From DATHWB01 sp040902855 (GTDB taxonomy: Bacteria > Actinomycetota > Acidimicrobiia > Spongiisociales > ZC4RG35), in assembly GCA_040902855.1 (NCBI GenBank), contig JBBDWN010000086.1, positions 1 through 24,407 of the forward strand: 24,407 nucleotides of DNA. The letters run 5' to 3'. Below the pieces are notes generated by a model that saw nothing but the letters and a program-made list of their open reading frames with translations, had not been told where the DNA came from and searched no databases. Position numbers and translations under genes: made by a program. This document shows positions 1-7,565 of this stretch, piece after piece (the stretch's first letter is position 1; each line of letters starts with the position of its first letter).

Positions 1-510
1 TCAGCTTCCTACGGCGGTTTCTCCGAATTCGGCGTAGGGGCCTTCGAAGCGGATGGTGGAGGCGTCGACGAGGCTCACCAGAAAATGCTCGTCGACGAGC
101 GCCTGCTCCTCGTCTGTACGAGCGTCGACGTCGATCCTTCCCGCCTCCAGGGCGACGAGGTCGTCGAAGACGTTGATGCCTTGCAGGGTGACGTCGCTCT
201 CGTCGACCAACTCCCGGATCAGGTTCTCGAGGTCGATATCGGTGTACTCACCCGGGTCGATGAGGATCCACAGGGTCTCGCCCGCGCTGGCACTGGAGCG
301 GACGACGACCTCGTATTCGGTGATGGCCGCCTCAGACGGACCATCGGCGTCATCGTCATCGGTGGTGGCCGTCGAATCGTCGCCCTCCGGCGCCGTCGTC
401 GTCGACTCGGTCGGGGCAGTTGTGGTCGTGGTCGTGAGTTCGGCCTCCTCGGGAGAGCAGGCTGCGATCAGGACCATGACGGCAAGAAGTGAGATCAGTC
501 TGCGAACCAC
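1..510 (-). CDS. Small secreted lipoprotein of unknown function
   Basis: This is a 169-residue protein with a lipoprotein signal: two Arg, a hydrophobic stretch and the lipobox LIAAC, with the lipidated Cys at residue 18. A Thr/Asp/Glu-rich low-complexity linker follows (about residues 20-65), then a compact acidic domain of about 100 residues that I do not recognise. I chose the GTG start at 510 because a perfect GGAGGT lies 6 nt upstream (517-522 on the plus strand). An in-frame ATG at 549 would add 13 residues before the signal and has no such site. It is inferred to be exported and anchored on the outer face of the membrane, with the linker holding the C-terminal domain away from the surface. 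It is last in a minus-strand series, 55 bp after the aminotransferase gene. The stop codon is the first three bases of the window, so the gene is complete. Confidence 0.75.
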   Translation of the reverse strand: MVRRLISLLAVMVLIAACSPEEAELTTTTTTAPTESTTTAPEGDDSTATTDDDDADGPSEAAITEYEVVVRSSASAGETLWILIDPGEYTDIDLENLIRELVDESDVTLQGINVFDDLVALEAGRIDVDARTDEEQALVDEHFLVSLVDASTIRFEGPYAEFGETAVGS

Positions 511-565
511 GTTGGGACCTCCATGACTTTCGCTTGACTGTCGGGCCACTCAGCGTACCGGCCGC

Positions 566-1381
566 TCAGTACAACCGACCGGAGGCGGCGACGTGGCGCT
601 TGAACAACTCGCCAAGGCGCGAGGTGACCGAACCCGTCGGGAACTCCCATCGACCGACACTGATCACCGGGGTCACCTCCTTCACGGTGCTCATGGCGAA
701 GACCTCATCTGCGGCTTCGACCTCGGCCAACCCGAACCGGCCGGACTCGACGCCGATGCCGTCGCCTTCGGCCAGGGCGAGCACATGCCGACGGGTGATG
801 GAGTCGAGGATTCCGAGTTCGGTCGCCGGCACTCGCACCACTCCCCCGACGACCCACCCGACGCAGAACGTCGGACCCTCCAGGACCGTTTCGTCCTCGG
901 CGATCAGCAGGGCATCGTCGAATCCGTCCCGTCCGGCGAGTCGGGTGGCGGCCACGTTCGGTGCGTACGAGGTCGTCTTGATACCCGCCAGCTCCCATGG
1001 CCGCCCGGCTGGATGCCACGGTGCGGGCCAGGGACGGAGACGGATCGTTCCCGGCGTGAACGGCAAGGGGTGATGCATGACGACGATCCGCCGCTCTCCC
1101 GACTGACCGGGCACCGCGTCCCCCCGTCCGACGATGATCCGGACGATCCCCGGACCCCCTTCGGAGGCGAGGGATCGGGCCCACGATCCGATGCGGTCGT
1201 CGACGGGAAGCGGGATTCCGACTGCCTCGGCGCTCCTGGAAAGCCGGGCCAGGTGGTCGTCGAGGGCGAACAGCACACCCCCGTAGCTGCGCACCGCCTC
1301 GAAAACGCCGTCACCCCGGATGATCGTCGAGTCGGTCACCGGGAGGGCTTCTTGGCGGACGCCGTCGACGAGGGAGATCAT
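566..1381 (-). CDS. Class-IV PLP aminotransferase, likely 4-amino-4-deoxychorismate lyase (PabC-like)
   Basis: This 271-residue protein has the fold-type IV PLP enzyme layout. It has an N-terminal GDGVFEAVR segment (residues 23-31), an Arg/His-rich early helix, and the likely Schiff-base lysine K135 in GIKTTSYAPN. The segment LEGPTF after the EDE loop is where this family binds the cofactor phosphate. PabC releases pyruvate from aminodeoxychorismate to give p-aminobenzoate for folate. Branched-chain and D-amino-acid aminotransferases share the fold, and the sequence alone does not settle the substrate. The length and the GDGVFE start favour the PabC group. No pabA/pabB gene is nearby. The ATG overlaps the nadE stop by 4 bp (ATGA), so the two are probably translated in a coupled way. 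Confidence 0.85.
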   Translation of the reverse strand: MISLVDGVRQEALPVTDSTIIRGDGVFEAVRSYGGVLFALDDHLARLSRSAEAVGIPLPVDDRIGSWARSLASEGGPGIVRIIVGRGDAVPGQSGERRIVVMHHPLPFTPGTIRLRPWPAPWHPAGRPWELAGIKTTSYAPNVAATRLAGRDGFDDALLIAEDETVLEGPTFCVGWVVGGVVRVPATELGILDSITRRHVLALAEGDGIGVESGRFGLAEVEAADEVFAMSTVKEVTPVISVGRWEFPTGSVTSRLGELFKRHVAASGRLY

Positions 1382-3018
1382 GGGCGGAAGTGATTGGTGA
1401 TCGGGAGCCGGCGATCGCGGCCGAATGCTTTGGTCGTGATCTTGACCCCGGGCGCCGACTGGCGGCGCTTGTACTCGTTGCGATCCACCATCCGGGCGAC
1501 CCGGCGCACGAGCGCCTCGTCGAAGCCGTCACTCACGATCTCTGCCGGCCCCATGTCGTCTTCGATGTAGCGCTCGAGGATGGCGTCGAGGATCTCGTAC
1601 GGGGGCAGACTGTCCGTGTCCTTCTGATCTGGCGCGAGTTCGGCAGACGGCGGTTTGTCGATCGTGTTCTGCGGGATCACCTCACCGTCACGGTTTCGCC
1701 ACCTGGCGAGGTCGAACACGAGCGTCTTGAAAACGTCCTTCAGCACGGCGTAGCCGCCCGCCATGTCCCCGTAGAGGGTGGCGTATCCGGCGGCCATCTC
1801 CGACTTGTTCCCGGTGGCCACCACCATCGGGCCGTGCTTGTTGGAGACCGCCATGAGCAGCGCTCCCCGGATGCGGGACTGGATGTTCTCTTCCGCCACA
1901 CCCGACTCGGTGCCTTCGAACGCGGGGGCAAGTGCGGTCAGGTATTCGGCGAAGATGTCGTCCATCGGGATCTGGTCGAAGCGCAGGCCGAGGTTGGCGG
2001 CGAGCGCCTTGGAATCCGACACCGAACCTTCCGAGCTGTACCGGGACGGCATGGTGATCCCCCACACATTCGAACCGCCCAGGGCATCCGCCGCGATCGT
2101 GGCCGTCAGCGCCGAGTCGATGCCGCCCGAAAGTCCGATCACCACCCGGTCGAACCCGTTCTTGCGGCAGTAGTCGCCGAGGCCGGTCACGAGCGCCCGG
2201 TACACCTCCTCGGTCGGTTCCAGCAGACTGGTCACGCAGCACGGCGCTCGACGCTCATCCCCGGTCGGGACGTCGACGAGGAACCGGTCCTCCTCGAACT
2301 GCGGGGATCGATGCAGCAGCGTGCCGTCGGCCGCGAACACCGCCGACGCGCCATCGAAGACCAGTTCGTCCTGGCCTCCGACGAGGTTCACATACACGAC
2401 GGGGACGCCGCTCGCCCGAGCCCGGGCGGCGAGCATCTCCTCGCGCTCGACGGCCTTGCCACGATGAAACGGCGAGGCGTTGATGTTGAGCAGCACCTGC
2501 GCTCCGGCCTTCGCTTGAGTATGCGGTGGTCCATCGGGAACCCAGATGTCCTCGCAGATCGACACTCCCACCGGCACCCCGCCGACCTCCCAGATCCGGT
2601 CGGAATCGGCGCCGATCACGAAGTAGCGGTCCTCGTCGAACACGCCGTAGTTGGGCAGAAGGACCTTGTGGTAGACGCCCCGGATCTCACCGCCTTCGAG
2701 GATCGCAGCGGCGTTGGCGACCTGTCGCAACACGGCGTCGTCCGGGCCACTTCTTCCGTTGGCATCGTCGACGAAGCCGACGACGGTGGCCATACGTCCG
2801 GAGCGGCGGGCGAGGCGCCGGACCACCGCCTTGTTTGCCTCGACGAACGACGGGCGCAGAACCAGGTCCTCGGGGGGATATCCGGTGACGGCGAGTTCGG
2901 GAACCAACAGGACATCGGCTCCGGCCGCCTCCGCCCAGTCCATCGCCTCGGCGATCTTGGCCTCGTTGCCCTCCAGGTCGCCGACCGTGAGGTTGAGCTG
3001 GGCTCCCGCCACTTTCAT
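1378..3018 (-). CDS. nadE: Glutamine-dependent NAD+ synthase
   Basis: This 546-residue two-domain enzyme makes NAD+ from nicotinate adenine dinucleotide, ATP and glutamine in the cytoplasm. The N-terminal nitrilase-type glutaminase domain (about 1-265) shows the Glu-Lys-Cys triad as E41 (VPELAVTGYPPED), K118 (YHKVLLPNYGVFDE) and C155 (SICEDIW). The C-terminal ATP-pyrophosphatase domain starts near 270 with SGGIDS at 297-302 and continues with the GNKSE and DKPPSAEL segments expected for NadE. Its length is near that of shorter bacterial two-domain NadE proteins. The ATG at 3018 lies 5 nt after the adenosine deaminase stop. There is no clear Shine-Dalgarno sequence, but TAGCCT ends 7 nt before the ATG, which suggests a leaderless internal promoter. 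A longer in-frame reading upstream crosses the assembly gap and is not real. Confidence 0.95.
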   Translation of the reverse strand: MKVAGAQLNLTVGDLEGNEAKIAEAMDWAEAAGADVLLVPELAVTGYPPEDLVLRPSFVEANKAVVRRLARRSGRMATVVGFVDDANGRSGPDDAVLRQVANAAAILEGGEIRGVYHKVLLPNYGVFDEDRYFVIGADSDRIWEVGGVPVGVSICEDIWVPDGPPHTQAKAGAQVLLNINASPFHRGKAVEREEMLAARARASGVPVVYVNLVGGQDELVFDGASAVFAADGTLLHRSPQFEEDRFLVDVPTGDERRAPCCVTSLLEPTEEVYRALVTGLGDYCRKNGFDRVVIGLSGGIDSALTATIAADALGGSNVWGITMPSRYSSEGSVSDSKALAANLGLRFDQIPMDDIFAEYLTALAPAFEGTESGVAEENIQSRIRGALLMAVSNKHGPMVVATGNKSEMAAGYATLYGDMAGGYAVLKDVFKTLVFDLARWRNRDGEVIPQNTIDKPPSAELAPDQKDTDSLPPYEILDAILERYIEDDMGPAEIVSDGFDEALVRRVARMVDRNEYKRRQSAPGVKITTKAFGRDRRLPITNHFRP

Positions 3019-3023
3019 GGCGG

Positions 3024-3863
3024 TCAGGCTACCGGCGACACGGAATGCTGCTGCCACCAGGCGGCCAGACCCACGTGCAGTTCTCGCTTGCGGGCGGCCG
3101 ACGCCCACGATCCGTCGATGGCGTTCTCGGTGAGCATCCGCAAGGCCTCGTCGTCGTATCCCAGTTCTGCCAGGGCCGCGAACTCGCCTGCGAGGGTGCA
3201 TCCGAACATGGCNNNNNNNNNNNNNNNNNNNNNNNNNNNNNNNNNNNNNNNNNNNNNNNNNNNNNNNNNNNNNNNNNNNNNNNNNNNNNNNNNNNNNNNN
3301 NNNNNNNNNNNNGCCTCCCGCGCTCTCCGGTATACCGGGGCGAACTGTTCGGGCGGATGAAGCTGCTCGGACCCGCCGATGGTGATGCCCACGACGCCGG
3401 CGTCTTCGCGGACTGAGATCACCGCCTCCAACGTGCGCATCGCTGCGATCGGGCCGGTGTCGCGCACGAGATCGGGGACGAGAGCGACTTCGATCCCACT
3501 GACCTCGTCCAGACCCCGCCGCACCGCCATCAACATCGCGGCCGGTTCGAGGGGCGAGTCTGTCGGTGAGACGAAGGCTTCGACGTAGACATGCCCCTGC
3601 CGACGGAGATCTTCTGCCACCGCGGCAGCGAGGTACTGGTAGTCCTCGAGCGTGTCGTGGAACTTCAGCTTCCACTCCCAGACGCGAATGAAGTGGGCGA
3701 AGTCGGTGAACTCGAAGCGTTCTGCCAGCGCCTCAGGGCTCGGGACCTCGGGGTCGCCACCGTGACGCCCGATCAGCTCCCACATCGCCTCAGGCGGGAT
3801 CGCTCCCTCCAGGTGGAGATGCAACTCCACCTTCGGCATCGATGACCAGTCAATCGTCTGCAT
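3024..3863 (-). CDS. add: Adenosine deaminase family enzyme, interrupted by the assembly gap
   Basis: The visible N-terminal 183 residues contain the metal-binding HLHLEG motif and the helical FTDFAHFIRVW region of adenosine deaminases, which hydrolyse adenosine to inosine. The visible C-terminal 62 residues restart at AMFGCTLAGEF, the segment that normally follows the SDDP motif. The HAGE motif, the third metal His, the catalytic Glu and the SDDP Asp all fall in the N run. With 100 N the protein would have about 279 residues. The family usually has about 330-340, so the true gap is probably near 270 bp. The reading frame stays consistent if the real gap length is 1 modulo 3. The ATG at 3863 lies inside the methyltransferase 3' end (14-bp overlap). 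Specificity for adenosine versus adenine or a related nucleoside cannot be judged without the missing part. Confidence 0.85.
   Translation of the reverse strand: MQTIDWSSMPKVELHLHLEGAIPPEAMWELIGRHGGDPEVPSPEALAERFEFTDFAHFIRVWEWKLKFHDTLEDYQYLAAAVAEDLRRQGHVYVEAFVSPTDSPLEPAAMLMAVRRGLDEVSGIEVALVPDLVRDTGPIAAMRTLEAVISVREDAGVVGITIGGSEQLHPPEQFAPVYRRAREXXXXXXXXXXXXXXXXXXXXXXXXXXXXXXXXXXAMFGCTLAGEFAALAELGYDDEALRMLTENAIDGSWASAARKRELHVGLAAWWQQHSVSPVA
3026..3031 (-). promoter_or_regulatory. Putative -10 element for leaderless nadE transcription
   Basis: TAGCCT on the minus strand lies 7 nt before the nadE ATG and overlaps the adenosine deaminase stop codon. No good -35 hexamer is visible. The call rests on the same spacing recurring before several other genes in the window. 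Confidence 0.45.
3213..3312. other. Assembly gap (100 N) within the adenosine deaminase gene
   Basis: Exactly 100 unknown bases, a usual scaffolder placeholder. The flanking coding sequence belongs to one gene on the minus strand, so the join is believable, but the length is not measured. Confidence 0.98.
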
Positions 3864-5232
3864 AGGCGGCGAGCCTGGCCCGGCATTCGGGGTCCAACAG
3901 CTCGATGACGTCGAAGACGGGGCGATCGGGACCGACCATCTCCGCCAGCACCCGCGCCAACGGCGAGCGGTCGGGTGGCCGGTGGGAGGTGAGAAGAACG
4001 AGACGCCGGCCTTCCCGGTGGCGCGCGATGGCGGCGGCCCGGCCGATCGCTCGCCAAAGCGTCTCGGCCCTGGCGAGGCCAGGCGCAGACGCACTGAAGG
4101 CTCCGGAAAGGTCGAACAGCCACCGCCCACCCGACCTGTCGGACGCCTCGAAGGTGACGTCGACGCCGGGACCGACCTTCGGGTTCTCTCGCACATCGGT
4201 GAAACCGGCATCCGCCAGCACCGCCAGCGCCAGGTCGCGAATGGCCCGTCCCTCGCGGATGGCGGCGTCGGTGACCGACTCGACCTCCTCGTCGGGATCC
4301 GAACTCCGGGGTCCCAACCCGCTCTCGGCGGCCTCGGCCGCCACCCGTTCGAGGGCCCGAGCGTGATAGTCGGGGTCGATCTCGTAGCCGACGTAATGAC
4401 GTCCCGACTGAACGGCGGCGACCGCGGTCGTACCCGAACCCATGAACGGATCGAGCACCAGGTCGCCCCGATAGGTGAACAGTTCGATCAGACGCCTCGG
4501 GAGTTCCACCGGGAAGGGGGCCGGATGGTTGACACGGGTGGCGCTCTCCGATCCGATCTCCCAGACGTCTGTCGTCGCTTCCATGAACTCGTCCCGCCAG
4601 ATGTCCGAGACATGCGGATGCCCTTCGTCGGCTCGTTCGCGGGCAGATACCGCACGGTCGAACCGGCCTTTGGAGGCGATCACGATCCGCTCGCTCAGAT
4701 CCCGCAAGACGGGGTTGGCGGGGCGTTGGAACGTGCCCCAGGCGGTCGATCCGGACGCGCCACGCGCCTTGACCCAGACGACTTCACCCCGCAGCAGCAG
4801 GCCGAGGCGCTCGAAGATCCGCACGACGTCACCGGAAAGCGACCGGTACGGCCTTCGGCCCAGGTTGGCGACGTTCACCGCCATCCGCCCGCCCGGTTCG
4901 AGTGTTCTCACACATTCGGCGAGCACCTCTTCGAGTCCGTGCAGGTAGGCCTGGTACGAGGCGGGCACGTGGCCCTTGCCCATGTCCTCCTCGTACTCCT
5001 TGCCCGCGAAGTACGGGGGTGAAGTGACCACCAGGGCGACAGAGTTGGACGGGACCTCGACCATCTGCCTGGAGTCGCCCAAATGGATGGCGTCGAGCGC
5101 CTTCTCCCAGTGGACGTCGCTGTCTTGGCGGATGATCGGCGGGTCGAAGCGCTCGTAGAACGCAGAGGCATCGTGGCTCTCACGCCGGGAAGACCCGAAG
5201 CTGGAGGTACGCGTCCGTCTCGAATCTGCCAC
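3850..5232 (-). CDS. Site-specific DNA methyltransferase (TSPPY class) with an extra C-terminal domain
   Basis: This 460-residue protein begins with a beta-class amino-methyltransferase. Catalytic motif IV TSPPY is at 70-74, followed by a target-recognition region of about 150 residues. The SAM-binding motif DPFMGSGTT is at 261-269 and motif-X-like sequence sits near residue 290. The order IV then I is typical of the beta group. TSPPY is common in N4-cytosine enzymes, but N6-adenine is also possible. Residues of about 320-460 form a second domain with predicted alternating strands and helices (GVDVTFEA, WLFDLSGAF, TLWRAIGRAAAI, RRLVLLTS). It looks like a PD-(D/E)xK-type fold but lacks the lysine. 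No restriction gene is nearby, so it may be an orphan methyltransferase. The GTG start is supported by TAGCCT 6 nt upstream. The 3' end overlaps the adenosine deaminase start by 14 bp. Confidence 0.88.
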   Translation of the reverse strand: MADSRRTRTSSFGSSRRESHDASAFYERFDPPIIRQDSDVHWEKALDAIHLGDSRQMVEVPSNSVALVVTSPPYFAGKEYEEDMGKGHVPASYQAYLHGLEEVLAECVRTLEPGGRMAVNVANLGRRPYRSLSGDVVRIFERLGLLLRGEVVWVKARGASGSTAWGTFQRPANPVLRDLSERIVIASKGRFDRAVSARERADEGHPHVSDIWRDEFMEATTDVWEIGSESATRVNHPAPFPVELPRRLIELFTYRGDLVLDPFMGSGTTAVAAVQSGRHYVGYEIDPDYHARALERVAAEAAESGLGPRSSDPDEEVESVTDAAIREGRAIRDLALAVLADAGFTDVRENPKVGPGVDVTFEASDRSGGRWLFDLSGAFSASAPGLARAETLWRAIGRAAAIARHREGRRLVLLTSHRPPDRSPLARVLAEMVGPDRPVFDVIELLDPECRARLAAYADD

Positions 5233-5238
5233 GGCGAC

Positions 5239-5244
5239 AGGCTA
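5239..5244 (-). promoter_or_regulatory. Putative -10 element for the methyltransferase-led unit
   Basis: TAGCCT on the minus strand ends 6 nt before the GTG at 5232, which places transcription initiation at about the start codon. It lies in the 70-bp divergent spacer shared with the amidohydrolase gene, whose own candidate -10 is TACCCT at 5288-5293. Confidence 0.5.
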
Positions 5245-5287
5245 GACCTCGCCGCCTCTCCGCCTGGTCTGCGTCGCGTCCGAGAAG

Positions 5288-5293
5288 TACCCT
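5288..5293 (+). promoter_or_regulatory. Candidate -10 element for the M20 amidohydrolase gene
   Basis: TACCCT fits the TANNNT pattern and is 9 nt before the ATG at 5303, so the transcript would have almost no leader. No Shine-Dalgarno sequence precedes the ATG. The spacing is slightly longer than in the other cases, so this call is weaker. Confidence 0.35.
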
Positions 5294-5302
5294 GTATCGC
5301 TC

Positions 5303-6457
5303 ATGCTCGACACCGCACACGTGGTTGCGCGCGTCCTCCCCATCGTGGTGGAGGTCCGCCGTGCCATACATCGTCATCCCGAACTCTCGAAACAGGAATT
5401 CGCCACCACCGACCTGATCGCCACCCACCTCATCGAGGCCCGGCTGACCCCGCGACTGCGCACACCGAAGACGGGCCTGTCGGTGGACGTCGGGACGGAA
5501 GGCCCTCTCGTGGTCTTCCGGGCGGATCTCGACGCGCTCCCCATCACCGAATCCGCCGGACTGAGTTTCGCCTCTGATGAGACCGGTGTGATGCACGCCT
5601 GCGGTCACGACGCCCACACCGCCATCACCCTCGGCCTTGCTCTCGCATGGGCCGAGATCGGGGAGGGCAGGCGCGTCCGATTTCTGTTCCAACCTTCCGA
5701 AGAGGTCTTTCCCGGCGGGGCGGACGAACTGGTGGCCGAAGGGCTCGTCAAGGGTGCAACCGCGATCGTCGCCTTTCATGTCGACCCTCACCTCCGGACC
5801 GGGTACGTCGGGGTGAAGCCGGGAGCCATCACGTCGTCTGCAGATCGCTTCTCCATCCTGTTGGAAGGACCAGGAGGACACACCGCCCGTCCACACGAGA
5901 CCGTCGACGTGATCCATGCGGCGGGTCATGTGATCGCCAACCTCTCCGGGATCGTGGATCGTCTGCTGGACGCTCGGGCACCGCTCGCCCTCACCTTCGG
6001 CCAAGTCCACGGGGGCACCGCCGACAACGTCATCCCGACGTCGGTGGTCATGTCCGGAACTGTCCGAACGCCGGATCACGACACCTGGGAACGCGCCCCC
6101 GAACTCATTCGAAAAGTCGTCACCGAACTCGCCGCGCCATTCGGAGCCGCCGTCGAGATTCGATACAACCGCGGTCTTCCTCCTGTGGTCAACGACGCCG
6201 AGCTCGTCGCACGTCTGATGCCGGCGATCGAACGGGCGCTCGGTCCCCACACGGTCACCGATACCTACATTTCGATGGGTGGCGAAGACTTCGCCCTTTA
6301 CCTTCCGGAGACTCCCGGCGCCCTGTTCCGGCTCGGCTGTGCCAGCGACCCCGCTCAAACCAACGACCTGCATTCTGCTTCTTTCATGCTCGACGAGGCG
6401 GCGCTGGAAGTCGGACTCAACGCAGGTCTGGAGATCCTGAAGGAGCTGACGGGCTGA
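5303..6457 (+). CDS. M20D-family metal-dependent amidohydrolase (N-acyl-amino-acid/hippurate hydrolase-like)
   Basis: This 384-residue cytoplasmic zinc hydrolase has the full M20D signature set. It shows HRHPELS near residue 22, RADLDALPI, and HACGHDAHT with the metal-binding C100 and H102. QPSEE carries the catalytic Glu, and GGTADNVIP and the late MGGEDFA motif follow. Enzymes of this group cleave the amide bond of N-acylated amino acids (hippurate, indole-acetyl-amino acids, N-acetyl amino acids, and diaminopimelate precursors in some Firmicutes). The substrate cannot be named from sequence. The dimerisation domain sits between about residues 180 and 290, as usual. No signal peptide is visible. 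It is a single-gene unit that ends 4 bp before the convergent prephenate dehydrogenase stop, leaving no room for a separate terminator. Confidence 0.92.
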   Translation: MLDTAHVVARVLPIVVEVRRAIHRHPELSKQEFATTDLIATHLIEARLTPRLRTPKTGLSVDVGTEGPLVVFRADLDALPITESAGLSFASDETGVMHACGHDAHTAITLGLALAWAEIGEGRRVRFLFQPSEEVFPGGADELVAEGLVKGATAIVAFHVDPHLRTGYVGVKPGAITSSADRFSILLEGPGGHTARPHETVDVIHAAGHVIANLSGIVDRLLDARAPLALTFGQVHGGTADNVIPTSVVMSGTVRTPDHDTWERAPELIRKVVTELAAPFGAAVEIRYNRGLPPVVNDAELVARLMPAIERALGPHTVTDTYISMGGEDFALYLPETPGALFRLGCASDPAQTNDLHSASFMLDEAALEVGLNAGLEILKELTG

Positions 6458-6461
6458 GCCT

Positions 6462-7487
6462 TCAGGATTCGAGGAGACGGAATCCCGATGCGGCCAGCGC
6501 GGCCCGGAGCTTCTTGGCATCGACGGGTTTGACCGAGAGAGTGAGAACGCCACCCCCGCCGTGGATGGCATGGCGGAGCTGGAGGTCGCGGAGGTCGACG
6601 CCGCTGTCGGCGAGCGCCTTCCCCACCTCGGCGATCTCGCCGGGCCGGTCCTCCAGAATCACACGAACGGCGGCGACCGGAGCCGTCATCCCCCGGCGCA
6701 GACGCTGCGCATCGTCCAGCCGGTGGTGGACCGCATCCCGGTCCTCGGCTTCGACGAGCCCTGCGAGCTCGGTGAGCGATCCCGCCAGCAGCCGGAGTTC
6801 TTCGGCGACCGCATCCCGGTTGGCGACCAGCACCTCCGACCACCACCCCGGATCCGACGCTGCCACTCTGGTGAGGTCGCGGAATCCTCCGGCGACCAAT
6901 GCCCGCGCCCCTTCCTCCCGGTTGACCAGGCTGACGAGGCTGGCGGCGGTCAGGTGCGGAATGTGACTGGCGGCGGCGACGGCCCTGTCGTGGGCGAGGG
7001 CGGTCATCTGCACCGGCACGGCGCCGAGCGACTGGACGATCGCCGACATTTCCATCAGATCCGCATCCGACGCGCCGTCCGTCGTGAGTACCCAGATCGC
7101 ACCGCGGAACATGCCACCTGACGCGCCCTCCGGACCGGCCGACTCCCGACCGGCCATGGGATGTCCGCCCACGAAACGCCGTACCGATCCTCCGGCTTCG
7201 ACCACGGGCCGCTTCACACCGGCGACATCGGTCACGAGGGCATCGGTTTCGATCGTTCCCAGCGTCTCCACGATGGCACTGACCGGACCGGCGAGTACGA
7301 CGAGATCTGCTCCCGCCACCGCTTCGTCGATCGTCTCACACGGATCGACCCCTTCCATCCGCGTGGCCAGGTCGAGTGCCACCCCATCGGGGTCGTATCC
7401 ACGGACATGCCATCCGGCGGTACGCAGGGCAATAGCCACTGAGGTTCCGATCAGACCGGTTCCGAGGACGGCGGCTTCGCGTTGCAT
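6462..7487 (-). CDS. tyrA: Prephenate dehydrogenase with C-terminal ACT domain
   Basis: This 341-residue enzyme of tyrosine synthesis oxidatively decarboxylates prephenate to 4-hydroxyphenylpyruvate. It opens with the Rossmann motif GTGLIG (9-14), followed by the GHPMAGRESAGPEGA region typical of TyrA and a helical dimerisation domain containing SHIPHLTAASL. Residues of about 270-341 (VRVILEDRPGEIAEVGKAL) form an ACT domain, the usual site of feedback control by tyrosine. I took the ATG at 7487 because the Rossmann strand begins directly after it and TAGGCT lies 7 nt upstream. A longer reading into the VIT promoter region would add an unstructured tail. No other aromatic-pathway gene is in the window. 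Confidence 0.94.
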   Translation of the reverse strand: MQREAAVLGTGLIGTSVAIALRTAGWHVRGYDPDGVALDLATRMEGVDPCETIDEAVAGADLVVLAGPVSAIVETLGTIETDALVTDVAGVKRPVVEAGGSVRRFVGGHPMAGRESAGPEGASGGMFRGAIWVLTTDGASDADLMEMSAIVQSLGAVPVQMTALAHDRAVAAASHIPHLTAASLVSLVNREEGARALVAGGFRDLTRVAASDPGWWSEVLVANRDAVAEELRLLAGSLTELAGLVEAEDRDAVHHRLDDAQRLRRGMTAPVAAVRVILEDRPGEIAEVGKALADSGVDLRDLQLRHAIHGGGGVLTLSVKPVDAKKLRAALAASGFRLLES

Positions 7488-7494
7488 CGGCAAC

Positions 7495-7500
7495 AGCCTA
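7495..7500 (-). promoter_or_regulatory. Putative -10 element for leaderless tyrA
   Basis: TAGGCT on the minus strand is followed by 7 nt and then the tyrA ATG. No Shine-Dalgarno sequence is present. Confidence 0.5.
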
Positions 7501-7553
7501 GAAAGCGCCCGACCCGGCGATTCCGCCAATGGGGAGTCGGCCGCCATCACCGA

Positions 7554-7559
7554 TACACT
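7554..7559 (+). promoter_or_regulatory. Putative -10 element for the VIT-family transporter
   Basis: TACACT is followed by 6 nt and then the ATG at 7566. A -35 hexamer is not evident. The near-zero leader and the missing ribosome site point to a leaderless transcript. Confidence 0.45.
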
Positions 7560-7565
7560 CTTCGC

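Noticed and set aside
1390..3360. Long plus-strand open frame opposite nadE and adenosine deaminase
   Set aside because: It runs through the N gap, has low-complexity composition and is the mirror of well-identified genes.
5180..6571. Open frame of 463 codons on the minus strand across the M20 amidohydrolase gene
   Set aside because: It lies antisense to a gene with complete family motifs, has no motifs of its own, and its openness follows from GC-rich codon use.
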